Shown here: positions 8,135-17,504 of the stretch, one piece after another
How the letters are laid out: each line of letters starts with the position of its first letter
Numbering within the stretch: the stretch's first letter is position 1
NCBI RefSeq assembly: GCF_002104455.1
Contig: NZ_NBOC01000024.1
Span: forward strand, 1-43,075
Length of the DNA stretch: 43,075 nt
Direction of reading: 5' to 3'
From: Colwellia chukchiensis
GTDB taxonomy: Bacteria > Pseudomonadota > Gammaproteobacteria > Enterobacterales > Alteromonadaceae
Position numbers and translations under genes: made by a program
Notes under the pieces: model-generated
What the model was told of the DNA's origin: nothing
The model's input: the letters and a program-made list of their open reading frames with translations, nothing else
The model's database searches: none

Positions 8135-11100
8135 ATGCGACTTAAGCATATAAAATTAGCAGGCTTTAAATCTTTCGTTGATCCTACCACGGTGGCATTT
8201 GAGCAACAAATGACCGCGATTGTGGGCCCTAACGGTTGTGGTAAGTCTAATATTATTGACGCCGTGCGTTGGGTGTTAGGAGAAAGCTCGGCTAAAAACT
8301 TGCGTGGTGAAGCCATGACCGATGTTATTTTTAATGGCGCGGCGTCACGAAAACCTATAGGTCAAGCCAGTGTTGAGCTCGTGTTTGATAACGCGCAGGG
8401 CAAGATACAAGGTCAGATGGCAGATCGCAGCCAAGTATCGGTGCGTCGCTTGGTTAATCGTGAAGGGACTAATAGTTACTTTTTAAATGGCAGCAAATGT
8501 CGTCGTAAAGACATTAGTGAAATTTTCTTAGGTACAGGTTTAGGACCGCGCAGTTACGCGATTATCGAACAAGGTACGATTTCTCGGTTAATTGAATCAA
8601 AACCGCAAGAGCTTCGCATATTTATTGAAGAAGCCGCCGGCATTTCCAAATACAAAGAACGCCGTAAAGAAACTGAAAATAGAATCCGGCATACCCGTGA
8701 GAACTTAGCCCGTTTAAGTGATATTCGCGCAGAGCTAGATGTACAAATAGACAAGCTACACCAACAAGCAGAAGCTGCCAAACGCTTTCGAGACTTAAAG
8801 CAACAAGAGCGCAAATACAAAGCAGAGTTGGCGGTGTTACGCTGGCAAAAATACCAACAGCAATATCAAGAGCATCAAGCAAGCATTGCCAGTTTAGCCG
8901 AAAAAATAGCAGGTTATAACACTCAGCTTAGTGGCTATGATGTGCAAATGCTTGCATTAAAAGCCAAGATTTTAGCGTGTAACGATAGTAATCAAGCGTT
9001 ACAGCAGCAAAAGCTTAATTTGACGCAAGAAATTGCCCGCGCCGAACAGCAAGTAAAATACTTGCAAGCGCAAGCAAAAAAAACAGCAAGTGAAAATCAA
9101 CAGACTCAGCAGCAATTACTTAACGCCCAAGGTTTGATCGCGTCAGAGCAAGAGCAGCTGCAAAAGTACAATCAGCAACTAGCTCAACAGCAACCCCAGT
9201 TGCAAATACTCGAGCGTGATTTAACACAGTGCCAAACCGAGTTAACTCAGCAAACAGATCAGCAACAACAGTTGCAGCGACAATGGCAACTAGCCCAGCA
9301 AAAAAGCCATGAATTGCAACAGCAGAAACAAGGCTTGCAAGCCAAAATTACCCAGCAGCAAACCATTACTGAACAGTTGAACGAGCAAATTATAGCGCTA
9401 AGCGAGCAACGGGCGTTACTGATTTTAGCTGAGCCAGCAGAAACAAAAGTGCTAGAGCAAGCTAAGTGCGAAGCGCAAAAAGCCGTGCAACAGTTACAGT
9501 ATCAAGTTGCAAAACTCAACTCACAACTAGCTAAATTGCAAGCAACAACACAGCAGCTAAACCAAGAACTGGCTATTGTTGAGGCGCAATTAAGCGTAAA
9601 ACAGCAAGCGTTAGCGCGATCACAGCTAGCGCTTAACGATCGTTCACCATGGAGTGAAAAACAAGCAACATGGTTTCAGGAACAGGGCATCAAAAGTGTT
9701 GTTAATTTGCAGACTCAACTAAAAGTTACTGAAGGTTGGGAGCTAGCGGTTGAGTTGGTTTTATCGCATTATCTGGCAGGGCACCTGCTTAATAGCTTGC
9801 CTGATGCTGATGTTAACGGCAATTTAGCCGCGGATAATTTGTGCTTTGTTTATCAACAGCTCCCCTCACCGTGTCGCAATCAAAAGCCAATAATGAGTAC
9901 ATCGGTGGCGATAAAAAATAAAACATTAGCAAGTAAAGTCTCGGGAGTAAGTGCCTTAACGGCATACTTTAACCGCATTCATATTGCAGATAACTATCGA
10001 GACGCCAAGCAGCAACTGAGTCATTTGCAGGCAGGAGAAAGTGTTATCTGTCCAGACGGCACATGGTTAAGTCACCATATGTTATCTAAGGGCAAAAGAG
10101 AGCAGGGCTATGATTATCTCAGTTTGCAACGCCAATGTGATGCAGCGCAAAGTGAACTTGCACAATTACAAACCCGCCAGCAAGAATTAACACAGCAACT
10201 AAACATAGCTCAGCAAAGCCTGAAGCAATTCAGTGCTGATAAAAATAGCGCGCAGGACCAGCTTGATAGTAAAACACAAGATATTCATAAGCTTGAGCAA
10301 AGTTTACTATCGTTAGTGCAAAATGTGGCCCACCAGCAAGCGCAAGATAAAAGTTTAAGTGAGCAAATTGCGCAACTGCAAGAGCGTGACAAACGAGCGC
10401 AAACAAAATTAGCAGAATATCAAGCAGCGTTAGCACCATTGCAAACAAACGCTGAGCACAATATTGACCAGTTAGCGCAACAACAGCAGCAAATTCAGCA
10501 AACCATCGCCGATACGCAAACGCGCAGTCAAAACCTGTACCAACAACGGCATCAATTGAGCTTGGCGATTGAACAATTGAAAAGTCAACGCCAACAAGCG
10601 GAGCAAAATATTGCCGTTAATCAAAAAAATATTAACTTGCTAACTGAAAGACTTAATAATAATCAACAACTGGATAATGAAAACTCGGCGCCACTCAAAG
10701 CATTTGAAGCGCAATTACCACAATGGCTCGATAACTTAGGAGCTATTAACGATAAGTTGCAGCATAATCAACAACAGCTTAATGACAGTCAAACCCAGTT
10801 AGCGGAATTAGAGCGTAATTATAAAAGTTGCCAAGCAAAAATAGCCAGCTTGAAAGAGCAGCTAGCACGTTTACAACTGGACAGCGAAGGTTTTAAATTA
10901 CGGGCTGAAAGTGCGCTAGAAGTGCTAAGCGAGTTACAACAAGATATTGAACATGTGGTTAAGGCGATGCCAGCTCAAGCGAAGACATCACATTGGCAAG
11001 CGCATTTGGTCAAACTAGCAAAAGATATTCAACAGCTAGGGGCGATAAATTTAGCCGCTATTGAAGAATATGAAAGCCAATACCAGCGAAAAAGTTACCT

Positions 11101-11650
11101 TGACCAACAAGATCAAGATCTTAATAACGCCATCACAACATTAGAGGCCGTGATAGCTAAAATTGACAAAGAGAGTCGGCATAAATTTAAGTTAACCTTT
11201 GATCAGGTTAATAAAGATTTACAAGCCTTGTTTCCAAAAGTGTTCGGGGGTGGTCAAGCCTACTTAACGCTGACCGGTGACGACTTATTAGAAACCGGCG
11301 TTGCTATCATGGCGAGGCCGCCGGGCAAAAAAAATAGCTCAATTCACCTATTATCAGGTGGAGAAAAAGCGCTGACCGCATTATCATTAGTGTTCGCAAT
11401 TTTTCGCTTGAATCCGGCACCATTTTGTTTACTTGATGAAGTGGACGCTCCTTTAGATGACGCAAATGTTAGCCGGTTTTGTAATTTAGTTCGAGAAATG
11501 TCGCAAACAGTGCAATTTATTTATATCAGTCATAATAAAATCGCGATGGAGATGGCGTCACACTTAACTGGCGTTACTATGTTTGAACCTGGGGTTTCAC
11601 GTATGGTAGCGGTTGATATTGACGAAGCTGTTGCCATGGTAGAAGTATAA
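8135..11650 (+). CDS. smc: Chromosome segregation ATPase SMC
   Basis: The core ATPase of the SMC-ScpAB condensin, which organises and segregates the nucleoid. The 1171-residue length is normal. The N-terminal Walker A is GPNGCGKS (31-38). Two long, unusually glutamine-rich coiled coils flank a hinge at about 503-665. The C-terminal head holds the ABC signature LSGGEKALTALS and Walker B FCLLDEVDAPLD. The hinge keeps an EGWELAVELVL segment seen in gammaproteobacterial SMCs. scpA and scpB are not here. zipA starts 14 bp after the stop codon, so smc-zipA are probably co-transcribed. The presence of SMC here suggests that this organism does not rely on MukBEF. Confidence 0.96.
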   Translation: MRLKHIKLAGFKSFVDPTTVAFEQQMTAIVGPNGCGKSNIIDAVRWVLGESSAKNLRGEAMTDVIFNGAASRKPIGQASVELVFDNAQGKIQGQMADRSQVSVRRLVNREGTNSYFLNGSKCRRKDISEIFLGTGLGPRSYAIIEQGTISRLIESKPQELRIFIEEAAGISKYKERRKETENRIRHTRENLARLSDIRAELDVQIDKLHQQAEAAKRFRDLKQQERKYKAELAVLRWQKYQQQYQEHQASIASLAEKIAGYNTQLSGYDVQMLALKAKILACNDSNQALQQQKLNLTQEIARAEQQVKYLQAQAKKTASENQQTQQQLLNAQGLIASEQEQLQKYNQQLAQQQPQLQILERDLTQCQTELTQQTDQQQQLQRQWQLAQQKSHELQQQKQGLQAKITQQQTITEQLNEQIIALSEQRALLILAEPAETKVLEQAKCEAQKAVQQLQYQVAKLNSQLAKLQATTQQLNQELAIVEAQLSVKQQALARSQLALNDRSPWSEKQATWFQEQGIKSVVNLQTQLKVTEGWELAVELVLSHYLAGHLLNSLPDADVNGNLAADNLCFVYQQLPSPCRNQKPIMSTSVAIKNKTLASKVSGVSALTAYFNRIHIADNYRDAKQQLSHLQAGESVICPDGTWLSHHMLSKGKREQGYDYLSLQRQCDAAQSELAQLQTRQQELTQQLNIAQQSLKQFSADKNSAQDQLDSKTQDIHKLEQSLLSLVQNVAHQQAQDKSLSEQIAQLQERDKRAQTKLAEYQAALAPLQTNAEHNIDQLAQQQQQIQQTIADTQTRSQNLYQQRHQLSLAIEQLKSQRQQAEQNIAVNQKNINLLTERLNNNQQLDNENSAPLKAFEAQLPQWLDNLGAINDKLQHNQQQLNDSQTQLAELERNYKSCQAKIASLKEQLARLQLDSEGFKLRAESALEVLSELQQDIEHVVKAMPAQAKTSHWQAHLVKLAKDIQQLGAINLAAIEEYESQYQRKSYLDQQDQDLNNAITTLEAVIAKIDKESRHKFKLTFDQVNKDLQALFPKVFGGGQAYLTLTGDDLLETGVAIMARPPGKKNSSIHLLSGGEKALTALSLVFAIFRLNPAPFCLLDEVDAPLDDANVSRFCNLVREMSQTVQFIYISHNKIAMEMASHLTGVTMFEPGVSRMVAVDIDEAVAMVEV

Positions 11651-11664
11651 AAATAGGCTAAGTA

Positions 11665-12774
11665 ATGGAAGATAACATCAGAAATACACTCATTATTATC
11701 AGTGCGCTTGTGATAGCAGCTATTTTCATTCATGGGTATTGGACCATAAGAAAACAGAAAAATCCGTATAAACTAAAGGCTAAAGAAGAGCCAATAACCC
11801 CAGAGCCAAGAGGGTTTGATGGCTCAGGCTTTGATCAAGATGGCGTCAGTAAAGTTAAAGTCATTGGCATTAATCCTCAACATGAAGAGGTTTTAACAAA
11901 TAGCAGCAATGTTGATGAAAATTCGCTAACAAGCCAAGCGCGAGGTACAGCTGACGCTCAATTGGATAAACAAGTTCATCAACAAGGGCTAAACTTTGGT
12001 GCTTTACTGAATGATGACGACACTGTGCCAGAGCATTTAAAACAACAAGCCTTATCTGATGCCGATAATGATGATGCAGCCGTGACAACGCAGCAAGCTA
12101 AGGTGACAAAATCGTCTACCGACGCTAATAGTGCGCAAACCAAGTCAAGTAAGCCTGCCGCTAAAACAGAGCCTGTTTATCAACAGCCGGTAACACAAGC
12201 AAAACCAGATTTGCGTAAAGCAAACGATCGTCAAGCGGCAGTTAAACGCAAACAGATGGAAATTGACTTTGAAGAGCAAGCAATAAAAGACATGCCAACT
12301 ATGTCTGCTACCGCTAACGAACAACAAGAGGTAACTGAGCCAGAGCAGCAAGTATTGGTGCTTTCGGTGGTGATGCCAGAGGGCCTGACCATTTCAGGTG
12401 CGGCGCTATTGCCTAGCTTGCTGACCTTAGGAATGAAATATGGCGACATGAATATTTTTCATCGCCATCAAGACAACGCCGGTAACGGTAAAGTAACTTT
12501 TAGCCTAGCGAATATTCGCAATCCGGGTACCTTTGATCTAGATGATATTGAAAACTTTAGTACCCAAGGTGTGACACTTTTTATGACCTTGCCCAATGCT
12601 GGCGATGCCTTTGAGGTGTTTGAGCAAATGTTAAATGCCGCCAAACAACTTGCGGTTGAATTTGGTGGCCAGCTACTAGATGATAAACGCAGCGTCATGA
12701 CCAAACAAACCGAGCAACATTACATGGGGCGTATACGCGAGTTTGAACGTAAAAATCGTATTAGCTCATTTTAA
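11665..12774 (+). CDS. zipA: Cell division protein ZipA
   Basis: A membrane tether that binds the C-terminal tail of FtsZ and stabilises the Z-ring. 369 residues begin with a single N-terminal membrane anchor (about 8-27, LIIISALVIAAIFIHGYW). A long charged, glutamine- and proline-containing linker (about 30-225) follows, then the globular FtsZ-binding domain (about 227-369: VLVLSVVMPEG, DMNIFHRH, GVTLFMTLP, EFERKNRI). An AGG-type ribosome binding site precedes the start. It lies between smc and a ligA-like gene, the canonical position. A hairpin follows in the 167-bp gap before the ligase. Confidence 0.96.
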   Translation: MEDNIRNTLIIISALVIAAIFIHGYWTIRKQKNPYKLKAKEEPITPEPRGFDGSGFDQDGVSKVKVIGINPQHEEVLTNSSNVDENSLTSQARGTADAQLDKQVHQQGLNFGALLNDDDTVPEHLKQQALSDADNDDAAVTTQQAKVTKSSTDANSAQTKSSKPAAKTEPVYQQPVTQAKPDLRKANDRQAAVKRKQMEIDFEEQAIKDMPTMSATANEQQEVTEPEQQVLVLSVVMPEGLTISGAALLPSLLTLGMKYGDMNIFHRHQDNAGNGKVTFSLANIRNPGTFDLDDIENFSTQGVTLFMTLPNAGDAFEVFEQMLNAAKQLAVEFGGQLLDDKRSVMTKQTEQHYMGRIREFERKNRISSF

Positions 12775-12800
12775 ACTTCACGCAGCTAGTCCACCATATC

Positions 12801-12837
12801 GTCTTTGAGGTTAAGCATGGGGCGTAACCACAAAGAC
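12801..12837 (+). other. Hairpin between zipA and the ligase gene
   Basis: GTCTTTGAGGTT and AACCACAAAGAC pair over 12 bp with one mismatch around a 13-nt loop, followed by CTTTAATCTTA. The U-tract is weak, so this may be a leaky terminator or a processing site separating zipA from the ligase gene. Confidence 0.4.
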
Positions 12838-12941
12838 CTTTAATCTTAGCGCGGATTTTGTCGATAATGCTAATCACTGACTAAGGTCTGAAGAACAGGC
12901 CTAATCGGTTTTAGCAGATGTTACTATTAAGGATAGGCCAG

Positions 12942-14885
12942 ATGTTAGCCGTCAATTTTACCCCTGAGCAATTAACCGTTTTACAGCAAGTAGATGCGCA
13001 ACAAAATGTTGAACAACTGAGTGCCTTGTTTGCCAAATCGGCATTAGATGAAGCAGAGTTGGTACAAGTATTAAGTACCGCAAATGCCCTATATCGTGCA
13101 GGGCTACCCGTACTAACTGACGCGCAATATGATTTATATATTGCCATGCTTAGTGACATAAATCCGCAGCATGTTTATCTTCATACGGTTGAGCCTGAAG
13201 TGTTAGCAACCGCGAAAACCGTCGAGCTACCCGAGCGTATGTTGTCGACGGAAAAAGCCTACACCTTAACGGATATAGAAAAATGGTTGAAACGAATTTT
13301 AAAAGCCGCACAAGAGCTCAACATTGCGAAGGCTGATATTGAACTGCGTGTTACACCAAAACTTGACGGTTATGCCGCCTATGATGATGGTAAAACCCTG
13401 TATACCCGTGGTGATGGCTACCGAGGTCAAGATATCAGTCGAGCCTTCGCTAGAGGTTTAAAAGTTGCAGCCAAAGGTGAGCGAGGCTTAGGGCCAGGTG
13501 AAATCGTCATTAAAAAAAGCTATTTTGATGAAGAGTTAAGCGAGTTTTTTGAAAACTCTAGAAATATTCAAGCGGCGATCATTGCTGAAAAGAAAGTTGA
13601 TGAGAACGTACAAAAAGCCATTGATGACGGTGCTTGTGTGTTTTATCCGTTCGCTTTGCTTGTTAATAAAACTGCGCATTACAGCGATATTATTGAGCAT
13701 TTTGACGACATTATTGCGCAAATGTGGCAAGCGGTAGACTTTGATATTGATGGCGTTATTTTGGAAGCCACCCACAGCGAAATTAAAGCCCATATGGGGG
13801 CGACCAGAAAAAATCATCGTTGGCAAATCGCCTATAAAGTTAATGAAGAGTCAGCCGAGGTCGAAGTCGTTAACATTATTCCGCAAACCTCAAGAACAGG
13901 GCGCATATCACCTGTTGCCGAACTTGTGCCCACTAAACTAAGCGGAGCCACTATCAGTCGCGTAACCGTTCATCATTACAACATGGTTAAATCAAAACGG
14001 ATAGGCCCTGGCGCCGTTGTGCAATTAGTGCGCAGTGGTTTAGTGATCCCCAAAATTGAAAAAGTGATTAAAGAAGCAAAGCCACAGCTGCCCGAGCAAT
14101 GCCCAAGTTGTAACTCGCATTTGCTTTGGGAGTCTGATCACCTTATTTGCCCGAACAAGAGCGACTGTCCGGCACAAACCGAAAACACCCTGATTCATTT
14201 TTTTAAAACCTTAGGCAATAATGATGGCTTTGGTCCAAAAGTCATTGAAAAGCTGAGCCATTACGGCATTAAACATATTCATGAAATATACCAGCTGCAA
14301 GTACACCAGTTTGCAAGTTTTGGTTTTGGCGATAAAACCGCGCAAAACTTATTCGATCAACTTAAAGCAAGCCGCGAGATTGAAATCGAAGACTGGCGAT
14401 TTTTATCTGCCTTTGGTGTTAGCCGCTTAGGCGCAGGTAACTGTGAAAACTTACTGCAACACCATAGTATTACAGCGTTATTTGATTTAACCGCAGCCGA
14501 GCTGGTAAAAATTGACGGCTTTGCTCAGTTAAGTGCTGAAGCCATTGTTGAAGGACTGGCTAATATTAAAGCAGAGTTTTTTAAGGTTTATCAACTCGGT
14601 TTCAATTTAGCGGCAACACCAAAAGCATCAGCGCAAGTTGAGTCTAGTTCGCCAATCGCTGGTACGGTAATTGTTTTTACCGGTGCAATGCAGCAAGGTT
14701 CGCGCGGTGATATGGAAAAACAAGCAAAGTCCTTGGGTGCTAAAGTGGCAAAATCAGTGACGGGTAAAACCACTTATTTAGTAACCGGTGAAAAAGTAGG
14801 CGAAACCAAGATCAAAGCGGCAGAAGATAAAGGCGTTAGCGTGCTTACTGAGCAAGCTTACTTAGATTTAATCGCTGGCGATTGA
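12942..14885 (+). CDS. ligA: Divergent NAD-dependent DNA ligase (LigA-like)
   Basis: Domain order is that of LigA: NMN-binding domain Ia (TDAQYD about 59-64; MLSTEKAY), nucleotidyltransferase with the AMP-accepting lysine K140 in KLDG and TRGDG (155-159), OB fold (TSRTGRISPVAEL), four-Cys zinc finger (C387, C390, C403, C409), helix-hairpin-helix repeats, and a C-terminal BRCT domain (about 570-647). At 647 residues it is near normal length. The segment between motifs I and IV is about 40 residues shorter than in E. coli, and the EVRGE motif III is not recognisable. In motif IV, DIDGVILE has Glu275 where E. coli has Lys290, while motif V Lys299 (RWQIAYK) is kept at exactly the same 24-residue spacing. 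The ATG at 12942 has AAGGA 8 bp upstream, better than the ATG at 12918. Location after zipA is canonical. Full ligase activity is uncertain. Confidence 0.85.
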   Translation: MLAVNFTPEQLTVLQQVDAQQNVEQLSALFAKSALDEAELVQVLSTANALYRAGLPVLTDAQYDLYIAMLSDINPQHVYLHTVEPEVLATAKTVELPERMLSTEKAYTLTDIEKWLKRILKAAQELNIAKADIELRVTPKLDGYAAYDDGKTLYTRGDGYRGQDISRAFARGLKVAAKGERGLGPGEIVIKKSYFDEELSEFFENSRNIQAAIIAEKKVDENVQKAIDDGACVFYPFALLVNKTAHYSDIIEHFDDIIAQMWQAVDFDIDGVILEATHSEIKAHMGATRKNHRWQIAYKVNEESAEVEVVNIIPQTSRTGRISPVAELVPTKLSGATISRVTVHHYNMVKSKRIGPGAVVQLVRSGLVIPKIEKVIKEAKPQLPEQCPSCNSHLLWESDHLICPNKSDCPAQTENTLIHFFKTLGNNDGFGPKVIEKLSHYGIKHIHEIYQLQVHQFASFGFGDKTAQNLFDQLKASREIEIEDWRFLSAFGVSRLGAGNCENLLQHHSITALFDLTAAELVKIDGFAQLSAEAIVEGLANIKAEFFKVYQLGFNLAATPKASAQVESSSPIAGTVIVFTGAMQQGSRGDMEKQAKSLGAKVAKSVTGKTTYLVTGEKVGETKIKAAEDKGVSVLTEQAYLDLIAGD

Positions 14886-15045
14886 TGTGCTGGTAATGTG
14901 AGCCATTGATAGCAGCAGTGCTTTAAAGGCTAGTTTGGCAACGCCGAAACATTTTGCGCACTAGGACTAGCTTACACTCGTGACTACCAAAGCCATGCTT
15001 TGAAAAGTAGTGCTTTATCAAGGTTGTAGTCGTTAATTTTGTTTT

Positions 15046-15080
15046 GGCTCACGCATAAAGTTCACCTTTGTGCGTGAGCC
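15046..15080. other. Hairpin between convergent genes
   Basis: GGCTCACGCATAAAG and CTTTGTGCGTGAGCC pair over 15 bp with one G-U type mismatch around TTCAC. No clear T-tract follows on either strand. It may end transcription of the ligase gene, with the mechanism uncertain. Confidence 0.45.
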
Positions 15081-15097
15081 TAGCTAATAACGCCCTC

Positions 15098-15469
15098 TTA
15101 ACCAAGACCTAAGCGAAGGTAGGCATAAATAAATAGCACCAGCGGTAGCGGTAATAAAAGGGTAAACAGCAAAGTCTCACACCATTCTATAAATCGGTAA
15201 AACTTATACCAACTGCGGTTTTCTTCACGACTCGACGGCAGTACCTGAAAGAAAAACATAAAGGCGGCAATCACTAAGCTTTCTATGGCAATAAAAAGGA
15301 TCAAAATAGCCAGCCACACCAAGGCTCCTGGAGTTTGGTGTTGTATTTGGCTTTGTAAAGCAACAAACAATAACAATAAAAATACACTCCATAACAGCAA
15401 CTGCCATTTGTAACGGGCCAATGAAATAGCAATATAATTAAATGTTTCTGGACTAATGGAAAAAGTCAT
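15098..15469 (-). CDS. Small integral membrane protein of unknown function
   Basis: 123 residues with three strongly hydrophobic segments (about 22-41, 49-75 and 97-117) separated by short polar loops, one containing SSREENRSWYKF. The family is not recognised and no function is assigned. A possible AGGAG lies upstream of the start, but the spacing is long (about 13 bp). It is convergent with the ligase gene and divergent from the gene at 15682. Confidence 0.65.
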   Translation of the reverse strand: MTFSISPETFNYIAISLARYKWQLLLWSVFLLLLFVALQSQIQHQTPGALVWLAILILFIAIESLVIAAFMFFFQVLPSSREENRSWYKFYRFIEWCETLLFTLLLPLPLVLFIYAYLRLGLG

Positions 15470-15681
15470 TCAGTAAAGTAAGCTCCTGTTCTACCATTAA
15501 AATGGGTAAGTTTAACCTTGTTAAGCTAGCGGCTATAGTAAGCCAGTATATCGATAAAAGTCAGCAAATGTCAGGGGCGTTTCTAAGCACTTATCATGGC
15601 GCATCAACTTTTCATTAGCAGTAACGCTGCAAACTGTTAAGCTTAATAGTCTAATTCGTGCTTACTGATGTAGAGAAGACC

Positions 15682-16437
15682 ATGCTGATCCCCTTGTTGA
15701 TAAAAATACCCCAACTAAGTGCTACCGTGGCAATACTGTTCATGATGACTGGCTTACATTGGTTGATGGCTAAACCAGCAACGGCAAGTCAGGCTGTTGT
15801 GGCATTACCCGAACAGCTATTACTAGCAAAGCACACCATAGCGTTAAGTAATGCGCAGCAAAGTGACGACTGGTCAACAACGAAAACCGAGTCTGCTAAG
15901 AAAGAAAATTTATCCCCGTTAGCGCGAGCAATGGCCCAAAAACAACATTTGCCAGCAGATAGCCCACAAGCAGATAAGACTTTGACGCTTGACATCATTG
16001 AGCTCGAAGATAGCACAGGCTTGCGCTATTTAGGGGGTACAGTGCCTGCGGCAGAGTTAAGCCTGTATTTAACGCAATTAAAAACTCAACTTGGCGCAGA
16101 GCAGTTTGCGCTTTATCGCAGTCACCAAGCAATGCGTGATCATCACAGTTTTCATGTTACATTAATTAACCCTTATGAATATCAAACAGTTAACAAAGAT
16201 CGATTAAAAATGTTCACAAAATTTCAAGTGCACTTGTATGGCTTAGGTCGCGTTGGTAAGGGGGATAAAACCAGTTACTTTGTTGTGGCGTCATCAAGTG
16301 AAGGGCAATATATTCGACAAAATGTGTTGTTAAAACCCAAAGACTTTCATGTCACACTGGGTTTTTATCCTGAAGATATTTATGGTGTTAGTAAAGGTAT
16401 AGAAACGCTGATTAAATCAGTAAAACCGTTTGACTAA
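15682..16437 (+). CDS. Predicted exported 2H-phosphoesterase-like protein
   Basis: 251 residues with an N-terminal hydrophobic segment (about 9-30, probably a signal peptide or anchor) and a linker to about residue 100. The C-terminal domain has two H-x-T motifs in the same local context: FHVTLI (H158, T160) and FHVTLGF (H223, T225), 65 residues apart. Paired HxT motifs are the hallmark of the 2H phosphoesterase superfamily (LigT/ThpR, cyclic phosphodiesterases), in which the two histidines act on 2',3'-cyclic or similar phosphodiesters. Export to the periplasm would be unusual for an RNA-processing enzyme. An in-frame GTG at 15658 is possible. No partner gene is evident. The fold assignment is an inference from motifs; the substrate is unknown. 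Confidence 0.68.
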   Translation: MLIPLLIKIPQLSATVAILFMMTGLHWLMAKPATASQAVVALPEQLLLAKHTIALSNAQQSDDWSTTKTESAKKENLSPLARAMAQKQHLPADSPQADKTLTLDIIELEDSTGLRYLGGTVPAAELSLYLTQLKTQLGAEQFALYRSHQAMRDHHSFHVTLINPYEYQTVNKDRLKMFTKFQVHLYGLGRVGKGDKTSYFVVASSSEGQYIRQNVLLKPKDFHVTLGFYPEDIYGVSKGIETLIKSVKPFD

Positions 16438-16652
16438 AGACCGAAGTTCCATAGGTTTTTGTCGCTAAGCTAATTCAGCATTAATTAGCATAGCACTTTA
16501 TATTCTCTTTATTTAGAATAGCTTTTAAATTAAAGCAACGGCGAGTATAGCGTTTTTGTTAGCGTACTCAATCAGAAGTTAAGAAATAGCTAAAGGGTTG
16601 TAAAACACAATCTTTTACGGTTATTTTCCGATAGATAATTCTAGGATTTTAC

Positions 16653-17441
16653 ATGAAACATAAGTTAATCATTGGCTTAGCATTAATTATTTTAACTGGC
16701 TGCACCAAGTCATCGACAGGTCGTTCGCAATTAATGATGATGTCGGAGAGCGAGCTAAGTGTGATGGGCAGCACGTCTTTTGAAGAAATGAAAGCAAATG
16801 AGAAAATTAGTCAGTCGCCAGCACTGAATCAATATGTACAGTGTGTGGCGAGCGCCATCACAAGCCAAGTGCCAAAATCGGCTCATGATGGCACATGGGA
16901 AGTGGTGGTGTTTGACTCAGAGCAAGTGAACGCTTTTGCGCTACCAGGCGGTAAAATTGGCGTTTATGCTGGTATATTAGCGGTAGCTGAAGATCAAAAC
17001 CAACTTGCTGCCATTATTGGTCATGAGGTAGCACATGTGATTGAGGGGCACTCAAATGAGCGATTATCGTCAAACCAAGTGAGCCAAATGGGCCTGTCAT
17101 TAGTTAATGTTTTACTTGAAAGCCAAAATATTGAGAGTCGCAATATGGTGATGGCAGGCTTAGGATTAGGGGTACAATATGGTGTGTTAATGCCATATGG
17201 TCGTAGTCATGAAAGCGAAGCGGATATTGTGGGTCAAGACTTAATGGCTCGGGCTGGTTTTGATCCCGAAGCCAGTATCACGCTATGGCGAAATATGGCG
17301 AAGGTTTCTAAAAGCTCGCCCCCAGAGTTTATGTCTACTCACCCTTCAAATGAAACCCGTATTAAACAATTAACGGCGCACCTTTCCAACTCTTTGCCGC
17401 TTTTTAAACAAGCGAAAGCCATTAGTTGCCATAATCAATAG
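16653..17441 (+). CDS. M48 family metalloprotease lipoprotein (LoiP/YcaL-like)
   Basis: A predicted outer-membrane-associated zinc protease. The 262-residue precursor has a lipoprotein signal with lipobox LTGC (Cys17). The M48 catalytic site is HEVAH (H124, E125, H128), preceded by NAFALPGGKIGVYAG, which is typical of Ste24/HtpX-related peptidases. The third zinc ligand comes from the SHESEAD segment (186-191). THPSNETRIKQL is the usual C-terminal motif. The size and lipobox match E. coli LoiP and YcaL, which act in envelope protein quality control; I cannot decide between them. A hairpin (17470-17504) follows. Confidence 0.9.
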   Translation: MKHKLIIGLALIILTGCTKSSTGRSQLMMMSESELSVMGSTSFEEMKANEKISQSPALNQYVQCVASAITSQVPKSAHDGTWEVVVFDSEQVNAFALPGGKIGVYAGILAVAEDQNQLAAIIGHEVAHVIEGHSNERLSSNQVSQMGLSLVNVLLESQNIESRNMVMAGLGLGVQYGVLMPYGRSHESEADIVGQDLMARAGFDPEASITLWRNMAKVSKSSPPEFMSTHPSNETRIKQLTAHLSNSLPLFKQAKAISCHNQ

Positions 17442-17469
17442 CTTTTATTTTGCACTCTGTATGCCAATA

Positions 17470-17504
17470 AGCCTCTTTATCATTTTAAGGTGATTTAAGA
17501 GGCT
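17470..17504 (+). terminator. Possible terminator after the M48 protease gene
   Basis: AGCCTCTT (17470-17477) and AAGAGGCT (17497-17504) form a stem extended by ATCA/TGAT. The T-tract after it is weak (GAGTTTATCTT). The rest of the 336-bp gap up to 17777 holds a second, widely spaced exact inverted repeat (17568-17577 with 17627-17636) and an FNR-like site. Confidence 0.5.

Noticed and set aside
8554-8882. Two minus-strand open frames inside the smc head region
   Set aside because: They overlap highly conserved SMC coding sequence and each other; shadows of the real gene.
13536-13941. Open frames on both strands inside the ligase gene
   Set aside because: They arise from codon bias of the LigA-like gene, whose frame is supported by motifs throughout; no start signals.
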